Positions 31,311 to 42,363 of a DNA stretch of 64,000 nucleotides are shown here, piece by piece. The first letter of the stretch is position 1. Each line of letters begins with the position of its first letter. This DNA is from Entoloma clypeatum (Eukaryota > Basidiomycota > Agaricomycetes > Agaricales > Entolomataceae), in NCBI GenBank assembly GCA_963565915.1, contig OY751485.1:1302001-1366000 (forward strand), read 5' to 3'. Position numbers and translations under genes: made by a program. A model generated the notes under the pieces. It was not told the DNA's origin. It searched no databases and saw only the letters and a program-made list of their open reading frames with translations.

Positions 31311-32929
31311 CAGTGCCTCACAAAACTGATTCAATGTTTGCTATTTTGTGAATACCTTCAAAATAACTTTGCAAATAATGCCAATCAAAAGAGGGTATTG
31401 GTACCTGGTTAAAAGCCCTGCTTCAGGACTCTCGGAATCTGCAATAATTATGTAATTCCCATAAAAAATGATCAATATATGATCAAATTACTCCAGGGAC
31501 TCATTGAATCAGTTTTGTGAGTATGCACAATAAATACAGTATTTTATACTTTAGTACTTGGTATTACCCCCCTTAGCTTTGATTACTGCCTCTACCCTTC
31601 TTGGCATACCTTCTATCAGGTTTTGACACACTTCTGGCTCTATATTATTCCACACCTCTGCTGCTCTGTCCCAAATCTCCCAGACTCCCTTGGGTGGTGT
31701 TGGATATTCATTCAACTTCCTTTTAATATGAACCCAGAGGTGTTCAATAGGATTGAGGTCTGGAGACTGTGCAGGCCAATCCAGCAGAGCAATATTCTTG
31801 ATGTCCAACCATTTTTTGGCCTTCTTGGAGGTGTGCTTGGGGTCATTGTCCTGCTGAAAAATGATCTCCTCTTCAGAGATTCCACTCTCCTCCATGCTGG
31901 GCAGCAAATTGTCCTCCAAAATGGACACATACTGATCAGCATCCATCCTCCCCTCAACCTCTACAAGTCTCCCCACACCTTCCCAACCCATACAACCCCA
32001 AACCATAATATTTCCTCCCCCAAACTTGACTGTGCCCTGAACCTCTCTTTCAATAAGCCCCTCACCCTTCTTTTTCCAGACCCATTCCTTGCCATCTGAC
32101 CCAAACCTGTTGATTTTGGTCTCATCTGACCAAATGACCCTCTTCCAGTCCTCCACTGTCCATTCCCTGTGCTTCATAGCAAATGCCAACCGCCTCTTCC
32201 AATGTATGGCCTTTAAGAAAGGTCTTTTCTTCTTTGTTACAGCCTTGAATTCATGTTTTCTGAGAACCCTTCTCACAGTTTCTGGGGAGACAGGATTGGA
32301 GATGACAGTGTTGATGTGTTTGGTAGCCTGCACAGCATTGGAGGCTCTCCCTGAGGTGATTTGTGAAAGTATGTTTCGTGTGTTGGTGGGAGAAAGCTTG
32401 GATGGATGACCACCAGAAGAGAGATTGCGATGAGGAAGAAGATTCTGAAGCACTCTGGACACAGTTGGTTGGCTGACACCCAGGTGAGAGGCAATATGAC
32501 AAGTGGAGTGACCATTGGAAGCCAGAGAAAGAATGTTTTCCTTGTGGAAAGAGGAGATAGGGTGCATGATTAATTATGGAGGCTGTTGAGGTTGGATTCT
32601 TCTTATACAACTTTCCTTGACAATCCATCAGGGTTCTATTCAAGTTCCATCAGTAAGTCATGACAACTGGTTACCATACAACCAGTGAAGCATTTGATTC
32701 TGATAATTGCCATAGATACTCACAAAACTGATTCAATGAGTTGCTGATTTAATTTAATCATATCTCCATGGATTCTGATCTAAATCATATGATTCCTTTA
32801 TATTCTGAAAGCCCTGAAGTAGGGCTTTCAATTATATACCAAAGGTTTAATTCAATTGGTCTTCTTTGCAGAGTTATCTTGAAGGTATTCAAAAAGCAAC
32901 AAACATTGAATCAGTTTTGTGAGGCACTG
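31311..32929 (-). mobile_element. Tc1-2: complete Tc1 element inside Gypsy-2 pol
   Basis: The 1619-bp element is bounded by CAGTGCCTCACAAAACTG tips and the TA duplication (31309-31310 and 32930-32931). The TA belongs to the Tyr codon of the YMDD motif of the host RT. Each end has the tip motif again, inverted, about 213 bp inside (31498-31523 and 32717-32740). Unlike Tc1-1, the sequence between tip and inner copy is not conserved between the two ends. Confidence 0.95.
31551..32567 (-). CDS. Tc1-2 transposase, intact DD34E
   Basis: A 338-residue enzyme starting MHPISSFHKENILSLASNG. The helix-turn-helix reads CHIASHLGVSQPTVSRVL. Catalytic residues lie in VIWSDETKINRFGSDG, FQQDNDPKHTSKKAKKW and DLNPIEHLWVHIKR, with 34 residues between the last Asp and the Glu. 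The box GGGNIMVWGCMGWEG is present. Length and order match Tc1-1, and the C-terminus ends AVIKAKGGNTKY in both. No stop or shift is present, so the enzyme may still be active, although its host Gypsy-2 is old. Confidence 0.95.
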   Translation of the reverse strand: MHPISSFHKENILSLASNGHSTCHIASHLGVSQPTVSRVLQNLLPHRNLSSGGHPSKLSPTNTRNILSQITSGRASNAVQATKHINTVISNPVSPETVRRVLRKHEFKAVTKKKRPFLKAIHWKRRLAFAMKHREWTVEDWKRVIWSDETKINRFGSDGKEWVWKKKGEGLIEREVQGTVKFGGGNIMVWGCMGWEGVGRLVEVEGRMDADQYVSILEDNLLPSMEESGISEEEIIFQQDNDPKHTSKKAKKWLDIKNIALLDWPAQSPDLNPIEHLWVHIKRKLNEYPTPPKGVWEIWDRAAEVWNNIEPEVCQNLIEGMPRRVEAVIKAKGGNTKY

Positions 32930-32931
32930 TA

Positions 32932-33976
32932 GATCACGCAGATACGTCGGCGGATCTGGTCCTGGAATAGACTAGCCATCATTCGAGAGAACATTCCCGG
33001 GGAGTTGCAAAGACCAAAAAACATGACCAATGGTTCGAACAATCCTCGACTGGTGAGGAAGGCAGCTTTCCATTCATCGCCCTCCTTAATCCAGATGTTG
33101 TTATAGCCCCACATGATGTCCATTTTATTGAAGTAGACCGCATTTTTCAGTACGTCCAAGAGATCGGATATTTGTGGGAGTGGGAACTTGTCTTTGACTG
33201 TGAATTTGTTGACCATGCGGTAATCTTGTACCAATCGTTTGGAGCCATCCTTCTTGTTGATGAAGAAGCAAGGGGAGGCATAAGGGGATTTGGACAGGCA
33301 GATCTTTCCTGTTGCTAGACCCTTGTCAATGAATGCGTCCAATTCCTCTTGTTCCTTTTGCATCATAGGATATGTATTTCCCCCTAGTTCCTTTGGTGTG
33401 TCTGGTGTAAGTTCGATATCATGGTCCCATTCCCTCTCCTTTGGGATTTTATCAAAGTTCTCTTTCTCAAAGAGATGAGCAAATTGTTCAACATATGAGG
33501 GTCGTTTGGTTGTGGGAGGTGGTGTGGGAGTGACAGCTTCCAAAATAGGGTCTCCAGGCTTCCATTTCTGATCTGACTTTTTGGGTGCATCTTTGTCGCG
33601 CACCTCAACCATGCGAACCCGGTGTTTGCGACCATTAAGGTTAATCCTGAAATCTGAGTGTTTGGTTCGACATGTTGTTGGGCACCGGTTAAATGTTACC
33701 GCGCCGGTTGTCCAATTAATTGTGGGGTTGTGGTGTACCAACCAGTCATGTCCCAAGAGCATGTCCGTTCTCCCAATGTCCAGTACCATTGCTTCCATGG
33801 TTTCCTGATGTGCTCCCAAATCCAGTTTGACTTCGGCAATTTGGCTCACTTTCTGTTGTCGATTTGGTGATCCATCCGCATTTAGAATTGCTATGGGCGG
33901 TATTCCTCGCATGGGGAGGTTCTGTTTGTGTACTATTCTGGGATGGATGCATGTGCATTCACATCCGCTGTCAACC
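32932..33976 (-). pseudogene. Gypsy-2 Pol middle part: protease and RT start
   Basis: Starting at the LINE junction, the frame carries the protease site VDSGCECTCIHP, whose first bases lie in the target duplication, and the second protease motif MLLGHDWLVHHNP. After a linker comes the RT with CFFINKKDGSKRLVQDYR and MFFGLCNSPGMFSRM, up to RICVI before the Tc1-2 insertion. Relative to Gypsy-3 there are scattered changes but no stop. The reading frame also continues by chance a short way into the LINE 5' UTR. Confidence 0.9.
33961..33976. repeat. LINE target-site duplication, left copy
   Basis: ACATCCGCTGTCAACC is repeated at 40639-40654 right after the poly(A). The left A may belong to the A-run, so the duplication is 15 or 16 bp. 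Confidence 0.92.
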
Positions 33977-34117
33977 ATTGCTTCTTGACTTGTTACCACG
34001 ACGTGCACAGCCACATCCTGGTTGCAGTCTCTCTCGTTGTTGAGCCCCCCCGCTCCATCGTACCATCCGATCCTCCTGCTATCGCTCTCCTAGGCGAAAC
34101 ACTCGAATCACCGCAAC

Positions 34118-36316
34118 ATGGCCCCAAAGCCGATCCCCAGATCGGCTGCGATCCTCTCCGACAACCCGAGACCTCCTCCTCAAACGAGGTCGTCCACATC
34201 TCAAAAAGCCGACTGGTCTGCAACCCCCACTGTTCCTGTGGGAGCGTCTGCAACGACAGGTCCTTACTCCACAGCGTCTACGGTAGCCGCCATGGCTGCT
34301 GCCGCACCGACATCCGCCCTTGCTCCTGTTGGCCCCCCTGGCGGCCGATACAAGAAAAAGGCTCCCCCTGCTCGCCCCTCCTCACCCCAGGGCAGCAACA
34401 TCTCTATGGGATCCGCTGGGTCTGTTACCCCTCGCCCTGCATCCCCCACCTCAGACGACTCCGATAGCTCGGAACGCCCTCCCCCCCCTGCCCCTGCTGA
34501 CCGCATTGACGCTCCCATGACTGTCGATGCCCCCAGCATGCCGGCTACCCTAGGCTACAACAGCGAACTTGCAGGCCCCTGCATGTTGCAAGGCTCCGCG
34601 GACACGTTGTCGTCCGACTTCAACGCCGCCCTCGCTTCCGTTGCCTCCGTACGAGACCTGGTCACCTGGACTGCATCTCAACGCCGGTCAATTGACCAAT
34701 CCACTGCAGACCAGCTCTGCACCGCTACAGCCTCCCTCATCCACACCCTTGCGGATGTCGGAGCTCTCACCGAATATGCCGAAGGGGATGACCCCTCCGG
34801 TGTTCGTCTCACTGGACTGGACGTCTTAATTGATCACCTCGTCAAGATCCCTGGGGTGTCGGCATTCACGTCTGCTCCCAAAAACATCGTCGCGGCGAAG
34901 GATCCCAAATCTCCGCCGCCCAAGAAGAAACTACCTTCCTTCCCGAAGACAGCTAAACCCACACCCCGCATGTCTGTGTCAGCTGGAGCATCCGGCCACC
35001 TCGCTCGCGAGAAGGCCAAGCTCCTATCCCGCCCCGTCCCCTCGCCCCCGGCGAAGCGACAACCCTCCGGCCTTGCAGGCTCAGCGTGGGCTCCCCCGCC
35101 TGCTGTTGTAGCTGCAGCCCAACCCTGGTCCACTGCGTCGAAAAAACGCAAATCCGCTGCAGAGTCGCAGCAGGAAACCTTGGTCGCCATGGCCAAGACG
35201 TTCCCTGCCACTACTACCATTGCCCTACAGCAAGCCACGGCTGCTATTAGGCCCACCTCTCCTTCCGCTTCCCAGGCCCGCCGAAAGAAGCAGAAGCGTT
35301 TCACCACGTCAGGACAGTCTCGCAAATCCGTCTCCGTTTACACCTCCCCCCCCTTTCCCTGGGCGGTGGAGACTATCTTCACCCAGATCAACGGTCATCT
35401 GGGCAACGCAAAGAGGACGATCCGCGTCACTTCTGTTGAGTCAAACCGGGGGGGCCTCTCCCTGGTGACCGACGAAGTCCCCGATGAGGACGACCTCAAA
35501 GTCTTCAAAGCCCTTTTCGAGTCCAAGCTTGCCGCTAGCGCTCATTCGGCCCCCGACACTGACCTTCGAGTGGAGGTACCCACCTCTAAATTGAGTCTCA
35601 AAATCTGCGACTTCCCGTACTACGGGCTCACCCCGCAACACGACCCGAATTCCGGCCGCCTCGTTCCCCTCTCGGAGAGCCAGGTCGCCAACATAATGTC
35701 GTCTGCTCCCTTTGCCCGCGAGTTCTCCTACTACGAGAACTCGAAGCCCCGCCTCGCCAGAAACTCCCCGTCGTCTAGCACCGGGACCATCTGGTTCGAC
35801 ATTGAAGACTCCAAAGGGGGTCTTGTTCTCAAGAACTTAGCCGGAAAGACCTTCATGTATGGCCCTTACCGACTCGTCCTGAACCCCGCCGAGAAGCATG
35901 TTGGAGTGCCTCAATGCAACCGCTGCTGGCGATTCGGCCATCCGTCCAACGCTCGGATCTGCCCTCTCAAAAGCAAACTCTGCCCCATCTGCGGTGAACC
36001 CCACACCGTCGAATTCCATCGAGCCCTCGCCTCCTGCTGCCGCGGGAATGCCAAGGCAAACCCCCCAGTCCTCCCCACCCCCGATGGCAAGGACTGCGAA
36101 CATGCAGGACGCTGCATCAACTGCAAAGGTAGCCACCACGCAGATGATCGCGTATGCAAATACTGGAAAAGCCGATTCAACCCTGATCGGATCTGGCACC
36201 GATACCAAGAAGCAAACGTAAGTGCGGACTTCACCCACTTCTTTGAATCTAACCCCTCACCTCGTCCAGCTGACCGAGACAATAGCCGCATTCAACCAAA
36301 CGTAGTCATATGTTAA
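34118..36316 (+). CDS. LINE ORF1, Gag-like nucleic-acid-binding protein
   Basis: A 732-residue frame from the ATG at 34118. The first ~400 residues are Pro/Ser/Ala-rich and disordered, with basic clusters such as RRKKQKRF near residue 390. A folded segment follows that includes KRTIRVTSVESNRG and VPTSKLSLKICDFPYYG, possibly an RNA-recognition-like fold. The C-terminus has three zinc knuckles: CNRCWRFGHPSNARIC, then CPICGEPHTVEFH, then CINCKGSHHADDRVC. It should coat the LINE RNA and help target-primed reverse transcription. The stop at 36314-36316 lies 8 nt before the ORF2 ATG at 36325, a spacing suited to stop-restart translation. Confidence 0.92.
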   Translation: MAPKPIPRSAAILSDNPRPPPQTRSSTSQKADWSATPTVPVGASATTGPYSTASTVAAMAAAAPTSALAPVGPPGGRYKKKAPPARPSSPQGSNISMGSAGSVTPRPASPTSDDSDSSERPPPPAPADRIDAPMTVDAPSMPATLGYNSELAGPCMLQGSADTLSSDFNAALASVASVRDLVTWTASQRRSIDQSTADQLCTATASLIHTLADVGALTEYAEGDDPSGVRLTGLDVLIDHLVKIPGVSAFTSAPKNIVAAKDPKSPPPKKKLPSFPKTAKPTPRMSVSAGASGHLAREKAKLLSRPVPSPPAKRQPSGLAGSAWAPPPAVVAAAQPWSTASKKRKSAAESQQETLVAMAKTFPATTTIALQQATAAIRPTSPSASQARRKKQKRFTTSGQSRKSVSVYTSPPFPWAVETIFTQINGHLGNAKRTIRVTSVESNRGGLSLVTDEVPDEDDLKVFKALFESKLAASAHSAPDTDLRVEVPTSKLSLKICDFPYYGLTPQHDPNSGRLVPLSESQVANIMSSAPFAREFSYYENSKPRLARNSPSSSTGTIWFDIEDSKGGLVLKNLAGKTFMYGPYRLVLNPAEKHVGVPQCNRCWRFGHPSNARICPLKSKLCPICGEPHTVEFHRALASCCRGNAKANPPVLPTPDGKDCEHAGRCINCKGSHHADDRVCKYWKSRFNPDRIWHRYQEANVSADFTHFFESNPSPRPADRDNSRIQPNVVIC

Positions 36317-36324
36317 GTACAACT

Positions 36325-39300
36325 ATGAATAAATTTGAGGGTTTGCGAATTCGCTCCCAGAACGTCTACCGAAAGAGCGTTCTCCTGTCAACTATGTTAG
36401 AGAGTCAGAAAGATAATCTCGACATAATATTCGTGCAAGAGCCCCCCTGGGCTACCATTTGACATATCGCGTCCATGACGAGAAAGGACGGTGAGCCCCT
36501 TGTGGGTCCGCCGAACCACCCTGACTGGATGTGCCTCCACCACTCGGAGCCTGTCCTTGACCCAGATAACCTGGATGAGGACCTTCGCCCCCGCGCCATA
36601 GTTTATGTTCATAGGCGGCGTACCGCTATGAAACCTAAACTTCGTTCAGACATCGTTCGTCACCGTGATGTCAATCTTCTTACGTTGTCTGTCCCCGAGG
36701 GCCAGATCAACCTAATTAATGCCTACTCGGATACGCAGGGCACTGCTATACATATCCTTGCCACCCTTGGTACATCCCTTCCTCCTATTCGGTACATAGG
36801 TGGTGACTTTAATTGCCCCTCGCCGCTATGGGACCCCAAAGTGACGCGCCACAACCATAATGCGTCTCTCCTCTCAGACTTCGCATTCGCTCATGGTCTT
36901 GTTCATCATAGGACTGGGTTCACCCACTTCCCTAAGAATAACAATGCCCCATCCATCATCGACCTGGTCTTCCTCCCTAACACGGACAAGGACTCGATCA
37001 TCAAACTTGGAAGCCCTGACGAGTCGGACCACCGCTCGATCATCACCCTCCTCAGATCCCCCCTCATTAACGCGAAGGAACGCTACCGTATAGTGCCGGA
37101 CTCGGAAGAGGAAACTCATTTCCTATCCGCACTCACGGATTCCATCTCCTCCATCCCTATTCCGGCCACGGCCACTAGGGAGGACATCACGAGTATTACA
37201 CAAAAGGTTCAGGAGCTCGTCCTGGCCGCGTGGACCGAATTCTCTCGCTCTCCCCGGGACTCGTTCCGGTCGAAGGGCTGGTGGGATAAGGACTGCAAGG
37301 CAGGGTGGCGCACCTATTCCAATTCGGGTAAAACAGACCAAGACTGGCGCGTTTTGCATAAAATCATACGCACTGCTAAGCGGAACTTTTTCGACAAAAA
37401 GATCGATGAAGTCTCTAACAAAAATAAGCGTCCTTGGGACCTTACTTCCTGGGTCGGCCCACGAAAGAACGCCTCTCCTGAGGCTATTATTTTTGATGGT
37501 GAGACCTGCACCACCACTGCTGAGACCTGTGACGCCTTCCACAAGTCCTTCCAGTCCGCAGAAACACGACCCGTCGATCCCGACAGGCTGCGCAGTACCC
37601 TAGAACCTCAGCCCAAAAGGGATTGGGTTCCATTCACTTCGCAAGAGGTCCTCCAGGCCCTGGCCGGTTGTTCTAGCCGGTCAGCCCCAGGTCCCGACCA
37701 TCTTATGTGGACTCACCTTAAGTGCCTAATAGCACATAAACAAATCTTGAAGCTGTTCGTCTGGACCCTGAATGCCTGCCTCTCGGCGGGGTTTTGGCCT
37801 GACGCCTTCAAAATCTCAACGACCGTCATTATTCCTAAACCAAATAAGCCAGCGTACGACGTTCCCAAAGCATTCCGATCCATCGTGCTCCTAAACACCC
37901 TGGGCAAACTCTTTGAGAAAGCTATCGCCAACAGACTCCAGTGGGAACTAGCCCGCTATGGTCTGCTGCACCCAGGTCAATTTGGGGGGGTTCGACAGAA
38001 CTCCACCGAAGACGCCGGACAATTCCTTACCCACCTCATTCGTGCAGGATGGTCGAGGAAACTCAAGACAAGCGTTGTCGCCATCGACTTGGCCCAATAC
38101 TTTCCCTCTCTTAACCACTCGGTTATATCGCTCATACTCGATAGGATGGGATTCCCCGACACTGTCGTGGACTTCTTCTCAAACTACCTAGTAGGGAGAC
38201 AGACTCAATACGCCTGGGAGGACGACCTCTCAGACCTTTTCTTGGTTGACATTGGCGTAGGTCAGGGCTCTGCCCTTTCCCCTGTGCTATCGTCCATCTA
38301 TCTCGCCCCGCTGATGTACGCATTTCAAGCTGAACAATCACAGGCCAGCCTCATTTCATATGTCGACGACGGGACCATCATAGTCCAATCTGAGACGTGG
38401 AAGGAAAACCTTGCCAAATTAAAAAAGGCATACAAATGTCTGTTTGAGTTGACCACAGCCCTCGGGCTTGTCCTCGAACACTCTAAATCGGAGGCGTTCC
38501 ATTTTTCCAGGAAGAATGGCGACGATAACCCCCCGGTTGACCTCAGGTTTGCGCCCTTCACCGGCGACTCCCCCCTCGTCCCCAAGACCTTCTGGAGGTA
38601 CTTGGGCTTCTTCTTCGACCGCAAGCTACTCTTTACTGAGCACGCGAAACGGTATGCCACTAAGGCCTTCTCAGCAACGGGAGCCCTACTATCCCTGGGA
38701 AACTCAGTCCGTGGACTCACTCCCAAACACAAACGCACCCTGTACCGATCGTGTATTTTGCCGATCACGCTATACGGTGCTAATCTTTGGAACTTCGACG
38801 GCGCCCGTAACAAGGGTGTCGTCAAGTCTATCTCCAAAGTCCAAAGACGCGCAGCGTTATGGATATTGGGAGCCTTCCGCACCACCCCCACAGGGGTGGT
38901 CGAAGCACTTGCCAGCCTGCCTCCAGTGCACTTGCACCTCAAGAAGCTCTCCTGCAGAAACCGTGTCCGCATGCACTCCCTTGCACCCAGACACATGACC
39001 GTCATGGTATGCGACGAGGATGACCCCTCCAAGCGTCCGTGGTACTCCCCAGAATTTATGTACAACCTTAAATCCCCCCTTGTTGATATCTGGGCATACC
39101 GTGCAAATGTGACTGTCCCCCTATCGCCCTTTAATAACTACAACGAACCAGGGAAACGTGTCCTTGACCGTTTCCCTGAACGCGTAATTCATGACATCAC
39201 TCTTATCCGCGGCAAGACCGCTAAGGACCGTGCCGAAGCCAGAAAGGCGCGCCTCATCACCCTTAACAAGGTGTTTGACGCCAACATCTGCTCCAACAAA

Positions 39301-40311
39301 TCCGCCGTCATTGTCACTGACGCGGCAGTTCCCTCCCTCACGTCGGGCCACCAAGCTGTTGCAGCCTGGGAAACCTGGCACAAGGGGCACTCCATCAACA
39401 AAGATTGGGCGGCCGGCGGCCTCGCAGTCTCTGATGACACTGAAACCTTAGCTATCGGACACGGGTTCTCGAACCTGGTCAGTCTGCTAGGGGGTCTCTC
39501 TCAACTGGAAGTAATCCATATTTTCACCGACTCTGTCAACGCCATTCGGCGCGCCACAGACCCGGATCTCCACTCCTCGCAGGCAACTGCGCTCGCCATC
39601 ATCAGTAACCTGATTCCTTGGTTTGAGGAACCCGGTCTGAATTCCAAGATCATCTTTCACCATGTCCCCGATTGTTCGGACCATGGCTTCGAACCTCACC
39701 ATGCAGTGCACGACTTCGCCTCCTCAATTCGCATTGAGTGTGGTGAGTCGGCCGCCAGATCCCTTGACTTCAATACGAAGCAATTCACGGACGACATGCT
39801 CGGTGACTGGAACAACCTGTACCAGTCCCCCAAGTATGTTGGCCGATTCTACCAATTCCCGAGATCGTGCGTCAGACGCCAAGACCACGCTCGGGCCAAA
39901 CGTATGAAGCCGTCCCACCTCAAGGGCGGTACATGGCTTAAGGACGTGGGTCACTCCCAATCCCTCACGGCTCAAATGGTCCGCGGCCTCACCAGCCACA
40001 CCCCAATTGGCCACTATAGACATAGGTTCAACATTGGTGACAAAGTTGAACAATGCGACTGTGGTCCGAGGTCCGTCGAGGACTTCGCCCACGTTTTCTA
40101 CAAATGTCTGCATCACCCCACCAGGCCACCAGACATGCCCACCTTCTCGAGGAACTCTCCCATCTGGGACGTCTTCGGGAAATTTATCATGGATAACCCA
40201 GGGGCATTTGCCTTCCGGGATCGTCCAACGCCCAACACAACTGTTGGCGGTAGTCGCGTGGTAGCGCGCTGGGTTCAAAGGGGTGCAGCCCCCTCTGGCA
40301 AGCGAACGTGA
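36325..40311 (+). pseudogene. LINE ORF2: endonuclease, reverse transcriptase, RNase H; one nonsense codon
   Basis: The original start is probably the ATG at 36325 (MNKFEGLRIRSQNVYRKSV), since the endonuclease motif QN and the acid motif FVQEPPW lie before the next ATG. A TGA at 36460-36462 interrupts after PPWAT-I, and the frame is then open for 1278 codons from 36475 to 40311. Endonuclease blocks are GGDFNCPSPLWD and DESDHRSIITL. The RT has FGGVRQNST, the GQGSALSPVLSSIYLAPL turn and the catalytic ISYVDDGTI near residue 678. RNase H is marked by VIVTDAAVPS and IHIFTDSVNAI, and a C-terminal Cys/His cluster by QCDCGPRSVEDFAHVFYKC. The nonsense codon removes the first active-site strand of the endonuclease, so the copy is likely inactive. 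By context it was CGA. Confidence 0.9.
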
Positions 40312-40639
40312 TTGAAGGGTAAGAACCGCACAGACGCTTCTTTGGTGGGTAGGGCGCAGACACCCCCCAGCGCCGTCAACGGCCAACTTCAAAAAGTTGG
40401 AGTGCTCCTGTATCGCGCAACCGAGTACTCGGGTGCGCATACTAACGCGTTTTGTTTATTACAAACCCCCCCGTCCTGGCGCAAGGACTTATCAGCTCGA
40501 CGGAGCTTTGCGCCGCTTGTTCTTCACGCGTACGTAGATCCTCGGATCGATGTAGTTTACTCTACGTCAAGCGGACTGTACCCCTAGTATACCGCTATAT
40601 AAATTGATGACTAAAAAAAAAAAAAAAAAAAAAAAAAAA
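40312..40639 (+). other. LINE 3' UTR and poly(A) tail
   Basis: About 300 bases without a frame are followed by a run of about 27 A (40613-40639) that abuts the target duplication. Confidence 0.9.
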
Positions 40640-40856
40640 CATCCGCTGTCAACCTCAGGTCGGATAACCTTTGGTCCTCGTCATGTTTTGAGCTGAGCCA
40701 ACAGCCTGATTTCTCGTCTTTTCGGAGGTTTATCTCCCTTCACAATCTTAGTCGACACAGCGACTCGCTTGGCAGGGATGATATAGGTTCTATTGTCTGC
40801 AGTCATACAAGGCAAGCAAGTCCATTTAATAGATAAGGGTCGCGACTTAGCGTTGT
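40640..40856 (-). pseudogene. Gypsy-2 gag-pol junction and Pol N-terminus
   Basis: On the minus strand, after the gag stop at 40857-40859, the pol frame (-1 relative to gag) runs through WTCLPCMTADNRTYIIPAKR and DKPPKRREIRLLAQLKT to a TGA at 40683-40681, then RGPKVIRPEVDSGC, the protease site shared with 33976. Gypsy-3 has the same TGA (44195-44197). Confidence 0.75.
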
Positions 40857-41993
40857 TTAATCGGACCCTTCGGGAAAATCCTTCTCGTCAGCTTCTAAGA
40901 TTGTGGTTTCATCATTCTCGGCATCTTCCTCGGACACCTTCCTAACCCTTCCAGAGTTCTTCTTCGGCTTGCGGCAGTTGCGCGCGATATGGCCTTCTTG
41001 GTCACAGTTGAAACACTTGCGACCATCTTTCTTCTTTGGAGCGCTACAGTCTTTAGCTAGATGACCGAAGCGTTGACAGTTGTAGCAACAGGCTACTCCT
41101 GCTTTGTCGATCTCCATGGCCTTGCCCTGACCACCATAAGTGGTACCCGATCCGGTGCGCATGTCGCCGCCACCTCGGATGACCAGTGCATGTCCCTCCA
41201 TCTGTCGTCCCTTGTTTTGGATCTCCTTTGCATAATCAGTGTATGTCTTGCCATCGCTAGCCACTTGTTCAGAGATTCTGCGGTTGACGTTCTTCTCTAG
41301 GATGTATTTCCCAGTTTCTTCGCCAAGGTTTGACAGTTTCAAGAGTTCTTCGAATTCATCCAAGAACTCATCAACGGTGCGTTTCTCTTGTTTCAGGACT
41401 TTGAGTCTTGCTTTGGCAGCGACCGACTTGTTGGTGATGGAGAATCGTGTGGCGATATCATCGGAAAAACCTAGCCAGGTGATGTTCTCGTTGTCAACGG
41501 CAAGAGCGTCTAACTTGTTACTGGCCCAGTGTCTGCCGGACCCTTCCATCATGCGGGATAGCACCGCAAGAATCTTCTGATCGTCTGTGAGGCTCTTTTG
41601 GAACCTGATGTATAGTTTGGTGGCTTTCCACCACTCGTCAAAGGTGTATCTGTCCTTGAACATTCCAGGATCCTTGATGATCTTGGCTGTATCCATTGTT
41701 TGTACAGCCGGAGCTTCTGCAATGTCTAGAGTCTGCGGAGGAGAAGAGGGGTCGGGTTGTTGGGATGAAGATGGGGTTCAGGATACAGGTAAGAATTGAA
41801 AATGAGTCCCTGTTCTAGGCGTCTGTTCGATATCTGACTGCGCGGAGTCAAAAGTAAATTCGTCAGGGGACTCGTTGGCGGAATCAGTGGCAAAACGTTC
41901 AGAGTATTTCCTCTGTAAATCTCTAAGGAATCTCTGTTCCTGTGCGTCTGTTGGTCTCGAGAAGGGGTCAAGTCTCTCGTTTCGTGCCCAATG
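40857..41993 (-). pseudogene. Gypsy-2 Gag, main part, with two zinc knuckles and a TGA
   Basis: The part from ATG 41696 down is open and carries the Gag core (FDEWWKATKLYIRFQ, WASNKLDALAVDNEN, VDEFLDEFEELLKLS) and two knuckles, CYNCQRFGHLAKDC and CFNCDQEGHIARNC. Further upstream the gag frame continues to the Gypsy-3 insertion at 41993 but has a TGA at 41780-41778 where Gypsy-3 has CGA (V-S-R-T). The gag start codon, in the piece right of Gypsy-3, is ACA instead of ATG. This copy therefore cannot make full Gag. Confidence 0.9.
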
Positions 41994-42363
41994 TGTTACG
42001 GACTAACGACTACGGACGTATACACTTACTTTTTCACTTTTACTCATCGGCCCCCGCTTACACATATCGTATTATACTTTATTTCCTTTAGTATACTTCG
42101 CTCCCGCGCTGACTCGCTTTCTGCAGCTGTCTGACTCATTCCACAGTCAGCTTACTCATTAGTGCATAGCCTTCCGCAGTCGCCTTACTCATGCGCACTG
42201 CCTTCCGCAGTTACTGACTCATTCGCTACCGCTCATAGTCAGTACTATATAAACCTCATGTACCATAGCTACATTCCTTAGATTTAGCAATCACATTGCT
42301 CTTCGCCCTTCCATCTTCCTGCATACTCTGCCCGAACCTTGGAATGGTTTGTTACGCATAACA
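41994..42363 (+). repeat. Gypsy-3 5' LTR with TATA box and predicted RNA start
   Basis: TATATAAA at 42246-42253 is followed, 33 nt after its TATAAA core, by GATTTAGCAA at 42281-42290. This is the predicted 5' end of the RNA and self-primer. The LTR starts TGTTACGG and ends GCATAACA. Confidence 0.93.

Larger units (their letters stand above)
33977..40639 (+). mobile_element. Full-length LINE (Tad1/I-like) inside Gypsy-2
   Basis: About 6.66 kb between 15-16 bp target duplications, with a 141-bp 5' UTR, a Gag-like ORF1, an ORF2 with endonuclease, reverse transcriptase and RNase H, a ~300-bp 3' UTR and a 3' A-run of about 27 bases. This domain order with RNase H and Cys-rich ORF1 fits the Tad1/I group of fungal LINEs. 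Both ends are complete, which is rare for LINEs. The only clear damage is a TGA near the start of ORF2. Confidence 0.95.

Noticed and set aside
34264..35325. Minus-strand frames of 90-160 codons across LINE ORF1
   Set aside because: The GC-rich, Pro/Ala-rich sense frame creates open antisense frames by composition.
40613..40654. Poly(A) run as a processed host pseudogene
   Set aside because: The sequence before it is a LINE with its own EN/RT, so the tail belongs to the LINE.
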